From NCBI RefSeq assembly GCF_029633865.1, contig NC_079213.1, forward strand, positions 107,973,061 to 108,037,060: a stretch of 64,000 nt of DNA, written 5' to 3'. Under the pieces are notes generated by a model. The model was not told where the DNA came from. It made no database searches and saw nothing but the letters and a program-made list of their open reading frames with translations. Source of the DNA: Lampris incognitus (taxonomy: Eukaryota > Chordata > Actinopteri > Lampriformes > Lampridae). The position numbers and the translations under genes were made by a program. This document shows positions 54,694 to 64,000 of this stretch, piece by piece (the first letter of the stretch is position 1; every line of letters begins with the position of its first letter).

Positions 54694-57197
54694 TTAATTG
54701 ACCAGGAGCTCCTGGAACTGCTCTGATCGGAGGAAGCGTCCGAAGGAGTCTTTCTCCATCAGGGCATAGATCCTCTTCTGGGCCAGGTCAAAGGTCATTG
54801 GGGACAGCTCCACCAGGTTCCTCAGAGTCTTATCCTTGGTGAAGTGGTCAATGTTCACCTGTCATTGGGGACAGCAATATCACAATCAATATATAAACAG
54901 TACTGTGACGATGATAGCGATGATGAGGATGATGACATCAGCGATGACAATGACAATACAGTGATTCAGTTTCAGTGTGGGATGATGATAATGATGAGCT
55001 GCTCAGAGAAGAAGAGGAGCTGATATCCTATCCCAGATGGTCGCCATCATCCTCCCCGATAACATCATCTGCTCCCCTATGATGATTTCATGCAATGTTT
55101 CCTATGGATAAACCTCCTAAAAGGCGATTCAAGAGTACATAAAGAAATCTTACATAATTTGAGCGTTTCATTTAGAAGCCAACATTTTCTTCTTGGAAGG
55201 GGTCGATATTTTGTTCATCTCCAAGTAGACAAAGCACGGGAAAACTGTCTCTTACCTCGTTCCCCATCATCCTACCCTCCCTTCCCTGACTCACTGCGTC
55301 AATTCCAGAACAATTTCAGAGGGCTGTGCCTTTGTTTACGACATGAATAATTTACTGTAACGCTTGAAAAAAAGGGGTCAATGTATAAATTTCTTTCCAC
55401 TCCCTTGCTAATAAAAGTGATTTAGAAACCAGGCCTGTGAGTTGTTTGTTATAACTCAAGTAAGGCCTTCTTCTCTTAAAGTAACTCCAATGTTCCTCTT
55501 CAGAATGTGTATGTGTGTGTGTGTGTGTTCATCGTGTCGATGTGTAATGATGTATTTGTTTTAGTGTATTTCCCCCCACACTCTGCAGCCCCTCGGAGCC
55601 CACATTCACTGAACGAACAACCAATACCGTCTGTCTACGCCCACCTTTCTTTCTTTTCCATGGAGCAAACAAACCATAGAGGAATGACTTGCAACACATC
55701 GAAGAGCAAAAGCGTACAACGGCAGTACAGGGTGGGCCAACTTTGGCTGCAGCCGACCTGTCCGCTAACTCTATTTGGCGTCGCCACTTCGATTCCTCTA
55801 TACTGAAAGTTTGCCAACTTCCCTTTCAACGCCAGGAGCTCTCGAGGCCCTCGGATACCGTCTGGTAAATCTCCCCGTCCGCTAGCCACTGCTGTAGAGG
55901 GGGCAAACGCTTCCTCTGAAGGTCAGACCCATGCATTTAAATGTCCGACCGGCCGTCTCTGGAATTACTGGCTGGCGCAAAGTACCGAGTTGTGTGCGGC
56001 TCTGAGCATATTCAGCCGAAAACGGTACGCTCGAAGCCGACACACCGGCAAAAACCCGCGTTGAGGCGACAACCCGATACTTGGTTCTGTACAAGCCCGT
56101 CTCGAACAAGACGTTCCACGACGTCGATTCCCAACATTTGGTCGCACGATGCCTGTCAGCTAGTCTAGCGGGGCCAGACGCGATGTGATGAGAATGCATG
56201 TAAATATACTGACAGACGTCTGGCCCGGTGGGACTCCATGGCAACCTGTCAAATCACATCCAGTCACATGCTCACGATGAATCAGCCTATTGATGAATGA
56301 GGACGTAGTTGAGGACACCCGCCCTGATTATCCACTTTAGTACCGCTCGATTAGAGATGGTGACGTGTAGGTATGGGTATGATGTGGTTCACACCCCCCC
56401 CCTTTTTTTTTCTCCCCAATCGTGTCCAGCCAATTACCCTACTCTTCCAAGCTGTCCCGGTCGCTGCTCCACCCCCTCTGCCAATCCGGGGAGGGCTCCT
56501 CACCTGACAGTGAGGAGTTTCGCCAGGGGGATGTAACGCGTGGGAGGATCACGCTATTCCCCCCCAGTTCCCCCTCCCCCCCTGAACAGGCACCCCCGAC
56601 CATCCAGAGGAGGCGCTAGTGCAGCGACCCGGACACCTACCCACACCCGGCTTCCCACGTGCAGACACGGCCACTTGTGTCTGTAGGGACGCCCGACCAA
56701 GCCGGCCGTAACACGGGGACTCGATGGCTCACGTTTCCTAATGAAAAAAAGAAGCTAAGCTTAACACACTGTTACACTAATCGAGGCAAAATCCCCTATG
56801 TGTAGAAGTGTCAGTGTCATTTGGGCGGAGGAAATGAAATGGTGGGCCAGTTCCAGCGGCGAGACGGAGAGACAGAAGTGTCTCAGCACAAAGCTGCACG
56901 TGAAACTACACGTTGACTCCTGGATGAGCTACTTTCACTCTGCTTGTACGTCTTTATCTTTTCTTTTTTTTTTGTCTTATACTTCTCTTCTTCTTTTTTT
57001 TTTGCACGGGAAGCCAGAAGAGTCTCTGACCTCTCTGGGTCCGTCGGTCTGGATGAAATCTTCATAGATCTTCTTGGCCTTGGCCGCCATCTTCACTGGG
57101 TTCTTGGTCTTCTTGAAGTCCTCACAGGCCATCCAGAACTCGATGTTCTCCTCGCTGAACTCGGACTGCAGGAAGCTACGGAAGGTAGCAAGGCCAT
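54694..57197 (-). CDS. rgs5: Regulator of G-protein signalling 5, last two coding exons (partial)
   Basis: Exon 4 is 57031-57197 and exon 5 is 54694-54858 (stop TAA at 54694-54696), both with AG acceptors; the exon 4 donor is GTCAGA. They encode about 110 residues, nearly the whole RGS domain. Exon 4 has [40 protein letters not shown] and FIQTDGPRE. Exon 5 has [38 protein letters not shown], and ends [11 protein letters not shown]. The Glu-Asn of SEEN and Asn of VNID are the G alpha contact residues. VNIDHFTKD and the very short tail after QELL are RGS5 features (RGS4 has a longer tail and VNLDS). The product accelerates GTP hydrolysis on Gi/Gq; RGS5 is best known from pericytes and vascular muscle. 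The N-terminal exons 1-3 were not found between 57.2 kb and the right edge and are inferred to lie beyond it. Confidence 0.93.
54897..54995. repeat. GATGAT-rich degenerate microsatellite in rgs5 intron
   Basis: Imperfect gatgatgac/gatgatg repeats in the last rgs5 intron, near exon 5. Confidence 0.7.
55000..56390. other. rgs5 intron 4, nothing recognised
   Basis: Contains a short (TG)n near 55507 and a CpG-containing block at 55560-56250 with frames on both strands (for example 120 residues on the - strand, 55882-56244) that show no family motif. No exon or repeat is assigned. Confidence 0.4.
56395..56745 (-). repeat. SINE-E copy in rgs5 intron 4
   Basis: Inverse SINE-E: 'ctgctccaccccctctgcc', 'acctgacagtgaggagtttcgccagggggatgtaacgcg', 'gaggcgctagtgcagcgacccgg', 'acttgtgtctgtagggacgcccgaccaag'. 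Confidence 0.8.
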
Positions 57198-57262
57198 CTG
57201 GGGGGGGGGGGGGGGGGGAGAGGGAGAGGGAGAGGGTGAGGGAGAGCGAGAGAGGGGAGAAA
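57198..57262. repeat. G-tract and GGGAGA repeat at rgs5 exon 4 acceptor
   Basis: A run of about 19 G (57200-57218) then gagaggg repeats, directly upstream of exon 4 on the coding (-) strand, where it reads as a pure C/T tract followed by CAG. Confidence 0.9.
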
Positions 57263-58291
57263 CAAGGCAAGGAGAGTTGAAAAGACCCCTACAAAAATGC
57301 ACTGACATGAACTATTCATGGTCTTTATACACTAGAGTATCACAACAGGAATACTGTGTTTGTATAGTTATATCATTACTTACAGTAGCCATGTAGTATT
57401 TTCAGTGTTAGTCTCAAGTTTTATTATAATTCAATGATTAATTAATCATAATCCTATAGTCTTTTCAGTTATCAGTTTACACTATAATCTTATCCATTGT
57501 ATGCTTGTATAGTAGGGAAGTATTGTACATGGTAGAGTAGAATAGACCAGGCATTGTTAAAGGGCAAGTCCCCCGCCTTAATACCAAGTCGGTGTGCTGT
57601 AAAGAGACCATCTGAAAAATAAAATGTAAAACCGCTGCAGCACAGCCAGAGAGATACTGCCGTCTACGATGTCCGTTAACCTTGAATACTGCATTACCCA
57701 GAATGCCACGGGCTAGCATTGCCGTCCATCTGATGACAAGGGCGGGGGGGGGGCTTCACTTCTGAGACTCATGGTGGAAGTCAAGCATAAAGTGCTACTG
57801 TTGTACTCTTAAAAATGGCTTCACCTTATAAACTGCTTCACAAAAACAATAATAGCATAACCAACAGAGCCACTGAATTTGTTTTTTTTTCTTCTTCTAT
57901 AGATTACCAACTAAGACACAGATACCCCCCCCCCCAGTGGAAGTTTGGAAGTGTCTGATGTGTAGAATCGATTAACTTTCCCTTTAACGTCAAACAATAA
58001 TAACTACATTTGTTTTTATTTCACTAATAAAAAAGTACGGAGGTACGCAAGTGTGTAGATAGACGTCCAGTTGACGGACGCTCCCATTTGTTGAAGCTGT
58101 TTTAGATTTGGTGGTTTTTCTTTTTGACTTCACCAATAAGGAGTATTTTTCCCATTTTGTCCAACTCCATGACGTAACGCCGCAAACTCTTCTTTCAAAT
58201 TCAGACTAAAAAAAAACGAGAACAACGTACCGGACGGTGAGGTGAACTTCTGCAAATGGATTCTGACCGCAGTCTCACCAAAATAAACAAA

Positions 58292-58322
<31 letters not shown>

Positions 58323-58816
58323 AACACACGTATACACCTCAAACAACAAGCTGGGATCAGAACGCCGGCGTGATGTCAACGGAAATATCCACCTCAGATA
58401 TGCAGATAAGCAAAGCCTGGCCTGAATACCCAGAGGTGTGGTGTAAAGTATGTAAAGTATATCACGTTAGCGATCTACTTCGCTTTGTGTCTCGAGCCAC
58501 AGCGCCACCCACCACTGAAAGGGCTGGAAGGCACCGAGAGCGCGACGGTTATCGAACAAAAGCTTGATAATACCTCTGCCCGTTCCTGTTATTTGCCATA
58601 TTATGAGGACTACTGAAGTATAACACAGTGACTAGCATAACACAATGCCTGCAACTACGTCTCATTGTATGAAAAAGCATATGCGGCCCAGGATAAGCGT
58701 CCCTCTATTGTGTCAGGCTTTTATCTGCAATCTAAATGACTGGTTTGGGTACAAAATGCCACCGAGTAGCCATGGAATACTGCACGGCTTTGAAATGACC
58801 TACAAGGATAGAAGTG

Positions 58817-58849
<33 letters not shown>

Positions 58850-59347
58850 ACACTGTATACTCAAAAGCAAAGTGAAGACCTTCACATTATGTCATGATTC
58901 AAATTGGATCTTCTATCTTTCATCTTTTTTGCATGAAATGAAGTGGAGCATAGTGCTCCACATACGCACCACAAGTTTCACAAGCCTAGAACTGATTAAA
59001 ATACAAGTTATTTAAGGCAGCTGAGACATCCCCCCCCCCCCACCACCCTTTTCATTACATAATAGCCAAATGCATTGTGTATTACTGCAACGTGTGCAAG
59101 GCAGCTGAGATCGTGACCACGTTTGAGAAAAGTATAACTCGTTCAGAGTCCTGTGCAAAATAACGAAGAAAAATACCATGCAGAAGTATACTACATGTTG
59201 TGGGGATAAATAACCGCAGCTTGGCAGGTTTGCAGCTACTGGGTAATAACTCAACTTTGCTGGGATCATTTAGACATCTCCCAGGAGATGTTACCATAAC
59301 AGCAATAACCCCCGACACACACACACACACACACACAACTCAAGCAG
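57263..59347. other. Probable rgs5 intron 3, only microsatellites
   Basis: No exon found. (AAAT)n at 58286-58322, (CA)n at about 58818-58852 and 59316-59337, several C/G runs. Confidence 0.5.
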
Positions 59348-61263
59348 GCATATAGGGTAACACTTTATAATAACTACACAAATGAAGCATTAAGTATTCG
59401 TAACTGCTGAATTCCTCATTTGTAAAGTATTTTTAAAGCAAGACCTGCACCAATAGTTAAGTGTGTGTTGATAGATGTTTCATAAATACTTATTAATACT
59501 GCAATTCACGATTAATTCAGGCAGTCACTAGTTGTTAGTGAAGTATTTTATCTAAAGTGAGGACTTTCTATGCCTTGCAAAGCATTTACAAAAGAGACTG
59601 AAAGGCCGGCAGTACCTTGACGCTCGCCAGAGTCTAAAGCAGCATAAGATCCTTTAGAAAGTGTAAATATATGATTAACAAACTATTTAGATGTAGATTT
59701 GTGCATGAATTAATCATGCATTGCAGTATTAATAAGTATTTATAAAACACCTATTAACACACACTAACCATTGGTGCATGTCTTGCTTTACAAATTTTTT
59801 ACAAATTTTTTTACAAGTGTTTTACAAGTGTTTTACAAATGCTTTACAAATGAGGAATTCAGTAGTTACGTAACTGATGCTTCATTTGTGTCATTATAAA
59901 GTGTTGCCGCATGTATTTAGATGTAGATTTGTGCATGAATTAATCATGAATTGCAGTATTAAGTATTTATAAACCATCTATTAACACACTAACCATTGGT
60001 GCATGTCTTGCTTTACAAATTTTTTTACAAATGTTTTTACAAGTGTTTTACAAGTGTTTTACAAGTGCTTTACAAATGAGGAATTCAGTAGTTACATAAC
60101 TGATGCTTCATTTGTGTCGTTATAAAGTGTTGCCGCATGTATTTAGGTGTAGATTTGTGCATGAATTAATCATGCATTGCAGTATTAATAAGTATTTATA
60201 AAACACCTATTAACACACACTAACCATTGGTGCACGTCTTGCTTTACAAATTTTTTTACAAATGTTTTTACAAGTGTTTTACAAGTGTTTTACAAGTGCT
60301 TTACAAATGAGGAATTCAGTAGTTACTTAACTAATGCTTCATTTGTGTCGTTATAAAGTGTTACCGCATGTATTTAGATGTAGATTTGTGCATGAATTAA
60401 TCATGCATTGCAGTATTAATAAGTATTTATAAAAGATCTATTAACACACTAACCATTGGTGCATGTCTTGCTTTACAAATTTTTTACAAATGTTTTTACA
60501 AGTGTTTTACAAGTGTTTTACAAATAAGGAATTCAGTAGTTACTTAACTAATGCTTCATTTGTGTCGTTATAAAGTGTTGCCGCATGTATTTAGATGTAG
60601 ATTTGTGCATGAATTAATCATGCATTGCAGTATTAATAAGTATTTATAAAACACCTATTAACACACTAACCATTGGTGCATGTCTTGCTTTACAAAATTT
60701 TTACAAATGTTTTTACAAGTGTTTTACAAGTGTTTTACAAGTGTTTTACAAGTGTTTTACAAATGCTTTATAAATGAGGAATTCAGTAGTTACTTAACTA
60801 ATGCTTCATTTGTGTCGTTATAAAGTGTTACCGCATGTATTTAGATGTAGATTTGTGCATGAATTAATCATGCATTGCAGTATTGATAAGTATTTATAAA
60901 AGATCTATTAACACACTAACCATTGGTGCATGTCTTGCTTTACAAATTTTTTACAAATGTTTTTACAAGTGTTTTACAAGTGTTTTACAAATAAGGAATT
61001 CAGTAGTTACTTAACTAATGCTTCATTTGTGTCGTTATAAAGTGTTGCCGCATGTATTTAGGTGTAGATTTGTGCATGAATTAATCATGCATTGCAGTAT
61101 TAATAAGTATTTATAAAACATCTATTAACACACTAACCATTGGTGCACGTCTTGCTTTACAAATTTTTTACAAATGTTTTTACAAGTGCTTTGCAAATGA
61201 GGAATTCAGTAGTTACGTAACTGATGCTTCATTTGTGTCGTTATAAAGTGTTGCCGCATGTAG
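59348..61263. mobile_element. 1.9-kb satellite bounded by transposon-like ends
   Basis: The left end GGTAACACTTTATAAT (59356) and the complement of the right end, GGCAACACTTTATAA (61255), are inverted. Flanking GCATATAG (59348-59355) and GCATGTAG (61256-61263) look like an 8-base duplication with one mismatch. The first ~180 bases (to about 59530) are the inverse of the repeated unit. From about 59690 come seven direct units ending at about 59913, 60139, 60370, 60587, 60837, 61054 and 61255. Each contains 'gtgcatgaattaatcatg', 'taaccattggtgca.gtcttgctttac', several 'tttacaagtgtt' and 'gaggaattcagtagttac'. Confidence 0.8.
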
Positions 61264-62020
61264 ACATGCATGAAAACGTAAACCCCCCCCCCCCCCCATC
61301 GCTCTCTCCCTTTCCCCTGTCCTCTGACGGCTGTGGTTAAGGTGGCTGCTCAGCAACCGCCCGTCAAGTGTTACTAATGGGGCTGCGGAGAGCTGGCTTC
61401 TGCATGCTGATGCTGAGCAGGCGTCGTCCCAGGTTCAGTGTGAGACCACGACTCGAACCGATCCGTAACACCTGGAAGTGCGACTGTTTTGACAGACAAT
61501 TGTAACGCAGGGGAGATTTTCAGCAAGTTTACACATACCACTAAGACCGGTTCATCATCCCCCCCCCCGCCCCGGGTCTTTCTGTGCACTGGTCTGTCTC
61601 TGCTATAAACAGCTGAGGTGGTGGCTAGTCTCTGGCACATGAAGGCCCCGTTTCCCTAAAGTCACAGGTCCTTTACCCCCGATGGCCAACGCCCGTAATT
61701 CTGTTCGACCCGCTGAGATGTCCTTGGACACTGCAGCAGCTCTAGCCAAGCAGCTTTCACACGGCTGCATGCACAGGAGTCCTGTGAGCAGCTGATGAGG
61801 TTAGAGTCAGGCGAGATGTATCTGTGAGAACACCGAGACCGACGCCAGACCCCCAAGGAAAGCATGCTTTCTTTCCAGGGGAGAGGTAATCCTGGATGCC
61901 AGCTGTTATACAATGAGGACGCAAGCTTTAACAAATGTATAATTAGCAGACTGGGACTCAGTGTTGGGTTGTGAGTCAGCTGACGCAGGGCGATACCATC
62001 GAAATGTGATTATGAAACAT
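61264..62020. other. Unrecognised sequence with C/G runs
   Basis: C runs at 61281 and 61559, and two - strand frames of 88-90 residues without recognisable motifs. Not matched to rgs5 exon 1, 2 or 3. Confidence 0.4.
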
Positions 62021-62024
62021 TTCA

Positions 62025-62138
62025 GCCCTGTGCCGGCCTGGCGGCCTGCCACCCGATGACTGCTGGGACAGGGTCCGGCATCCCCGCGACCCTGAGAGCA
62101 GGATAAAGCGGTTTGGATAATGGATGGATGGATGGATT
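62025..62138 (+). repeat. SINE-A 3' tail
   Basis: 'gccggcctggcggcctgccacccgatgactgctgggacagggtccggcatccccgcgaccctgagagcaggataaagcggtttggataatggatgg'. Confidence 0.85.
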
Positions 62139-62235
62139 TTGAAATTCTGAGTTTTGGTCAGGTTTCTACAACAGAAGCGTGTCTCGATGGTCACGTCTCC
62201 ATCTGACTTTTGCTTAAGTTTCTTTCTTTTTTGCC

Positions 62236-62372
62236 TTCCTGCTCGCTGCTACACCCCCCCTCTGCCGACCCGGGGAGGGCTGCAGACGTGGGGTTGCCAG
62301 CGGCTTCTTTTCGCCTGACGGTGAGGAGTTTCACCAGGGGGACGTAGCGTGTGGGAGGCTGACGCTCCCAAC
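62236..62372 (-). repeat. SINE-E fragment
   Basis: 'gctgctacaccccccctctgcc..ccggggagggctgcagacg' and 'ctgacggtgaggagtttcaccagggggacgtagcgtgtggga'. Confidence 0.75.
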
Positions 62373-62395
62373 CCCATTTCCATTTGTGTGTAGGT

Positions 62396-62470
62396 GTTTC
62401 CAGAAAAGTTGGATCAGGTCATCTGGACACTAGGTTTAGCGGGAAAACGTTTCGTCCTTCATCTGATGAT
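62396..62470 (+). repeat. Penelope-like terminal repeat fragment
   Basis: 'agaaaagttggatcaggtcatctggacactaggtttagcgggaaaacgtttcgtccttcatct' matches the start of the terminal repeat at 31213. Confidence 0.7.
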
Positions 62471-62671
62471 GATGATGATGATCATCATCATCATCATCAT
62501 CATCATCACAAAAGTCATATTATACCGTCATACTAATATCCATTCTCGAGTATTCGTATTGTGTTTATTCATCATCATTGTTATCATTATCATCTTAGTC
62601 AACCGGTTTCACATCCTCCTCCTCCTCCTCCTCCTCCTCCTCCTCCTCCTCCTCCTCCTCCTCCTCCTCCC
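62461..62671. repeat. (GAT)n/(ATC)n and (CCT)n trinucleotide repeats
   Basis: (GAT)n runs into (ATC)n at 62463-62507. A (CTC)n run of about 60 bases lies at 62610-62670. Confidence 0.95.
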
Positions 62672-62974
62672 TCTGATTGCTACATGTTTGTAGCTTGCAC
62701 ATTTCTGTGCACTTCAGTTTGCTGGCAAGGCAGGAGCAGTCTAGAAGCGTGTGAGTCTATACACACTTGCAGGCCATACGTTCCAAGATGGCCACTGGTG
62801 CTGGGGGGTCCCTGCAACCAGTCTAACATTAGCAGACCTGTGAGAATAAGTGGACGATATTGCTCATCTATTTCGGTGAGGCGCCCCAAAATGTCTAGAA
62901 ATTACTGATAAATACACTATTTCATTATTAGAGCAATATGGTGAATATTTATTTATTGTATTTATTATAAGCAG
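62672..62974. other. Unrecognised
   Basis: No assigned feature. A 69-residue - strand frame at 62680-62889 shows no motif I know. Confidence 0.4.
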
Positions 62975-63725
62975 ATCTTCGTCATCAGTTGTCCATCCAT
63001 GTCCTTTTGGCTCTGGGATGCCCGGCTGTCCTTCCGGGCAGCGCCTGCAGACTGCTGCCTGGTAATTGGCGCGCTGTATGCAGCTGCAAGGGGGGGAAGT
63101 AGACTGGACTCCACTTCACCCCTTTCGGTGCAGAACAGCGGGTCATGCAGGTCACTGACATCACATACGCTAGGCTAGATAATGGTGCATACATGCTGCA
63201 GCCAAATGATTACATATTGCTGTACAATTCCTCTGATACAGCCCAGGATGTTCCCTGGGGTTTGAAGGACTCTTGGAACGTCCTGTTTCCTTTGGCAAGT
63301 TTGGGAGTACTGACCTTTCCTCGTCCTCCAAAAGCACTTACAGTATCGCAACCCCTAAAGAATGTACACCTACCTACAAGAGCATCCCATAGGTCAACTC
63401 CAAGGAGCTGGGCAAAGGTCGCTGATGTTGATGTACCTTGCCCGTTTCCAAGTGCCACATTTCTGACACAGGGGGCAGTTTCATCTTCTTACATTGTCCG
63501 AGACAAAGGATCATGACGGCTGCATCCCAACTCACTGTAACGGAGGTTTGATAGCCATTCTGGCGGGCATGATTTGCATGTAGGAGGAAACGGGTATCCA
63601 CCTACTCACGGGAAGATGTCAGCTCTTCACAGGTTGCGAATAGCTGCTTGTCCTGAAGCTTTACCCGGTTCTCCGCCAGCTTCCACCGGGCCACCAGGAA
63701 TGTTGTCAAGGCTGTTTCGCTGCCG
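62975..63725 (-). pseudogene. Decayed copy of an uncharacterised 'GCDT' family, possibly nuclease-like
   Basis: On the - strand, in order but in shifting frames: VARWKLAENRVKLQDKQLFA with TCEELTS, a TAG, VDTRFLLHANHARQNGYQ, then WDALVG, GCDTVSAFGGRGK, later LFCTERGEVESSLLPP, and RANYQAAVCRRCPEG with GHGWTTDDEDL. I recall this set (DTR-x-LLHA-x-HA, HAFTGCDT-x-SAF-x-GKGK, RANYQA) from large uncharacterised proteins in fish and invertebrates that multiply like mobile genes. The GCD signature recalls FEN/XPG-type nucleases, which is only an inference. At least one stop and three frame changes. Confidence 0.55.
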
Positions 63726-64000
63726 ATTACTTAACAGCTTTCTCCACTGCACAACATTGTGTCCCGGGACACTGTTCTTCCATTGCATGCTGCTTGCTGA
63801 ATCACGACTGCCTCTCTCAGCATCCTTGATCGATGTAGTTACTCCAGAGCCGGTTTCACTCGGAGGCCAAGGGAAAGCGTGGCCTCCCCATACATATATT
63901 CTTTTCTTTCTTTTTTTTTTTTGGTGACCAAATTTTTATGGGTTTTCCCTTTTTTTCTTGACATTTGCTTTCATTATGGAGGAAGCATATCCTCCAAAAT

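Noticed and set aside
55507-56244. Frames of 99-120 residues in rgs5 intron 4 as a nested gene
   Set aside because: No recognisable motif, frames open on both strands, no promoter or splice support. Left as unassigned intron.

Overview
The window is nuclear DNA from a ray-finned (teleost-like) fish. Evidence: spliced vertebrate genes with GT/AG introns, long AT-rich intergenic DNA, abundant (CA)n, (GA)n and (TA)n microsatellites, and a dense load of repeat families typical of fish (tRNA-headed SINEs, Tc1/mariner, hAT and piggyBac DNA transposons, RTE-like, L1-like and restriction-like-endonuclease LINEs, a Penelope-like element). Nothing looks prokaryotic. I could not fix the species.

Only two host genes are supported, both R4-type regulators of G-protein signalling. 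rgs4 lies complete on the + strand (five coding exons, 18891-25699, 198 residues, TATA and CCAAT-type promoter elements upstream). The last two coding exons of an rgs5 gene lie on the - strand (57031-57197 and 54694-54858). The genes face each other tail to tail, the same arrangement as mammalian RGS4-RGS5, about 29 kb apart. Exons 1-3 of rgs5 were not found and probably lie past the right edge.

Layout. 1-5.5 kb: SINEs, a decayed LINE carrying a restriction-like endonuclease, and a striking 1.2 kb Tc1 foldback with 535-bp inverted arms. 6-7.5 kb: an older repeat split by a non-autonomous hAT (8-bp target duplication), which itself holds a tRNA-like insertion. 8.3-10.7 kb: an almost intact autonomous hAT with its 8-bp duplication. 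13.8-17.1 kb: a 3.3 kb DNA transposon of a family I cannot assign, with long imperfect terminal inverted repeats and a large, nearly intact coding region. 18.6-27 kb: rgs4. 27-38.9 kb: nested Penelope, SINE-A, piggyBac, RTE and hAT fragments and a 264-bp tandem repeat. 39.6-43.9 kb: a hAT MITE with an internal minisatellite, then a full-length RTE-type retrotransposon with a 19-bp target duplication. 45-54 kb: SINE and LINE debris and very long GA tracts. 54.7-57.2 kb: rgs5 3' half. 59.4-61.3 kb: a transposon-bounded satellite. 63-63.7 kb: a decayed copy of a widespread uncharacterised family.

The two genes encode GTPase-activating proteins for Gi/Gq alpha subunits. Almost everything else is transposon biology, and nested target-site duplications allow a relative order of several insertions to be read directly.
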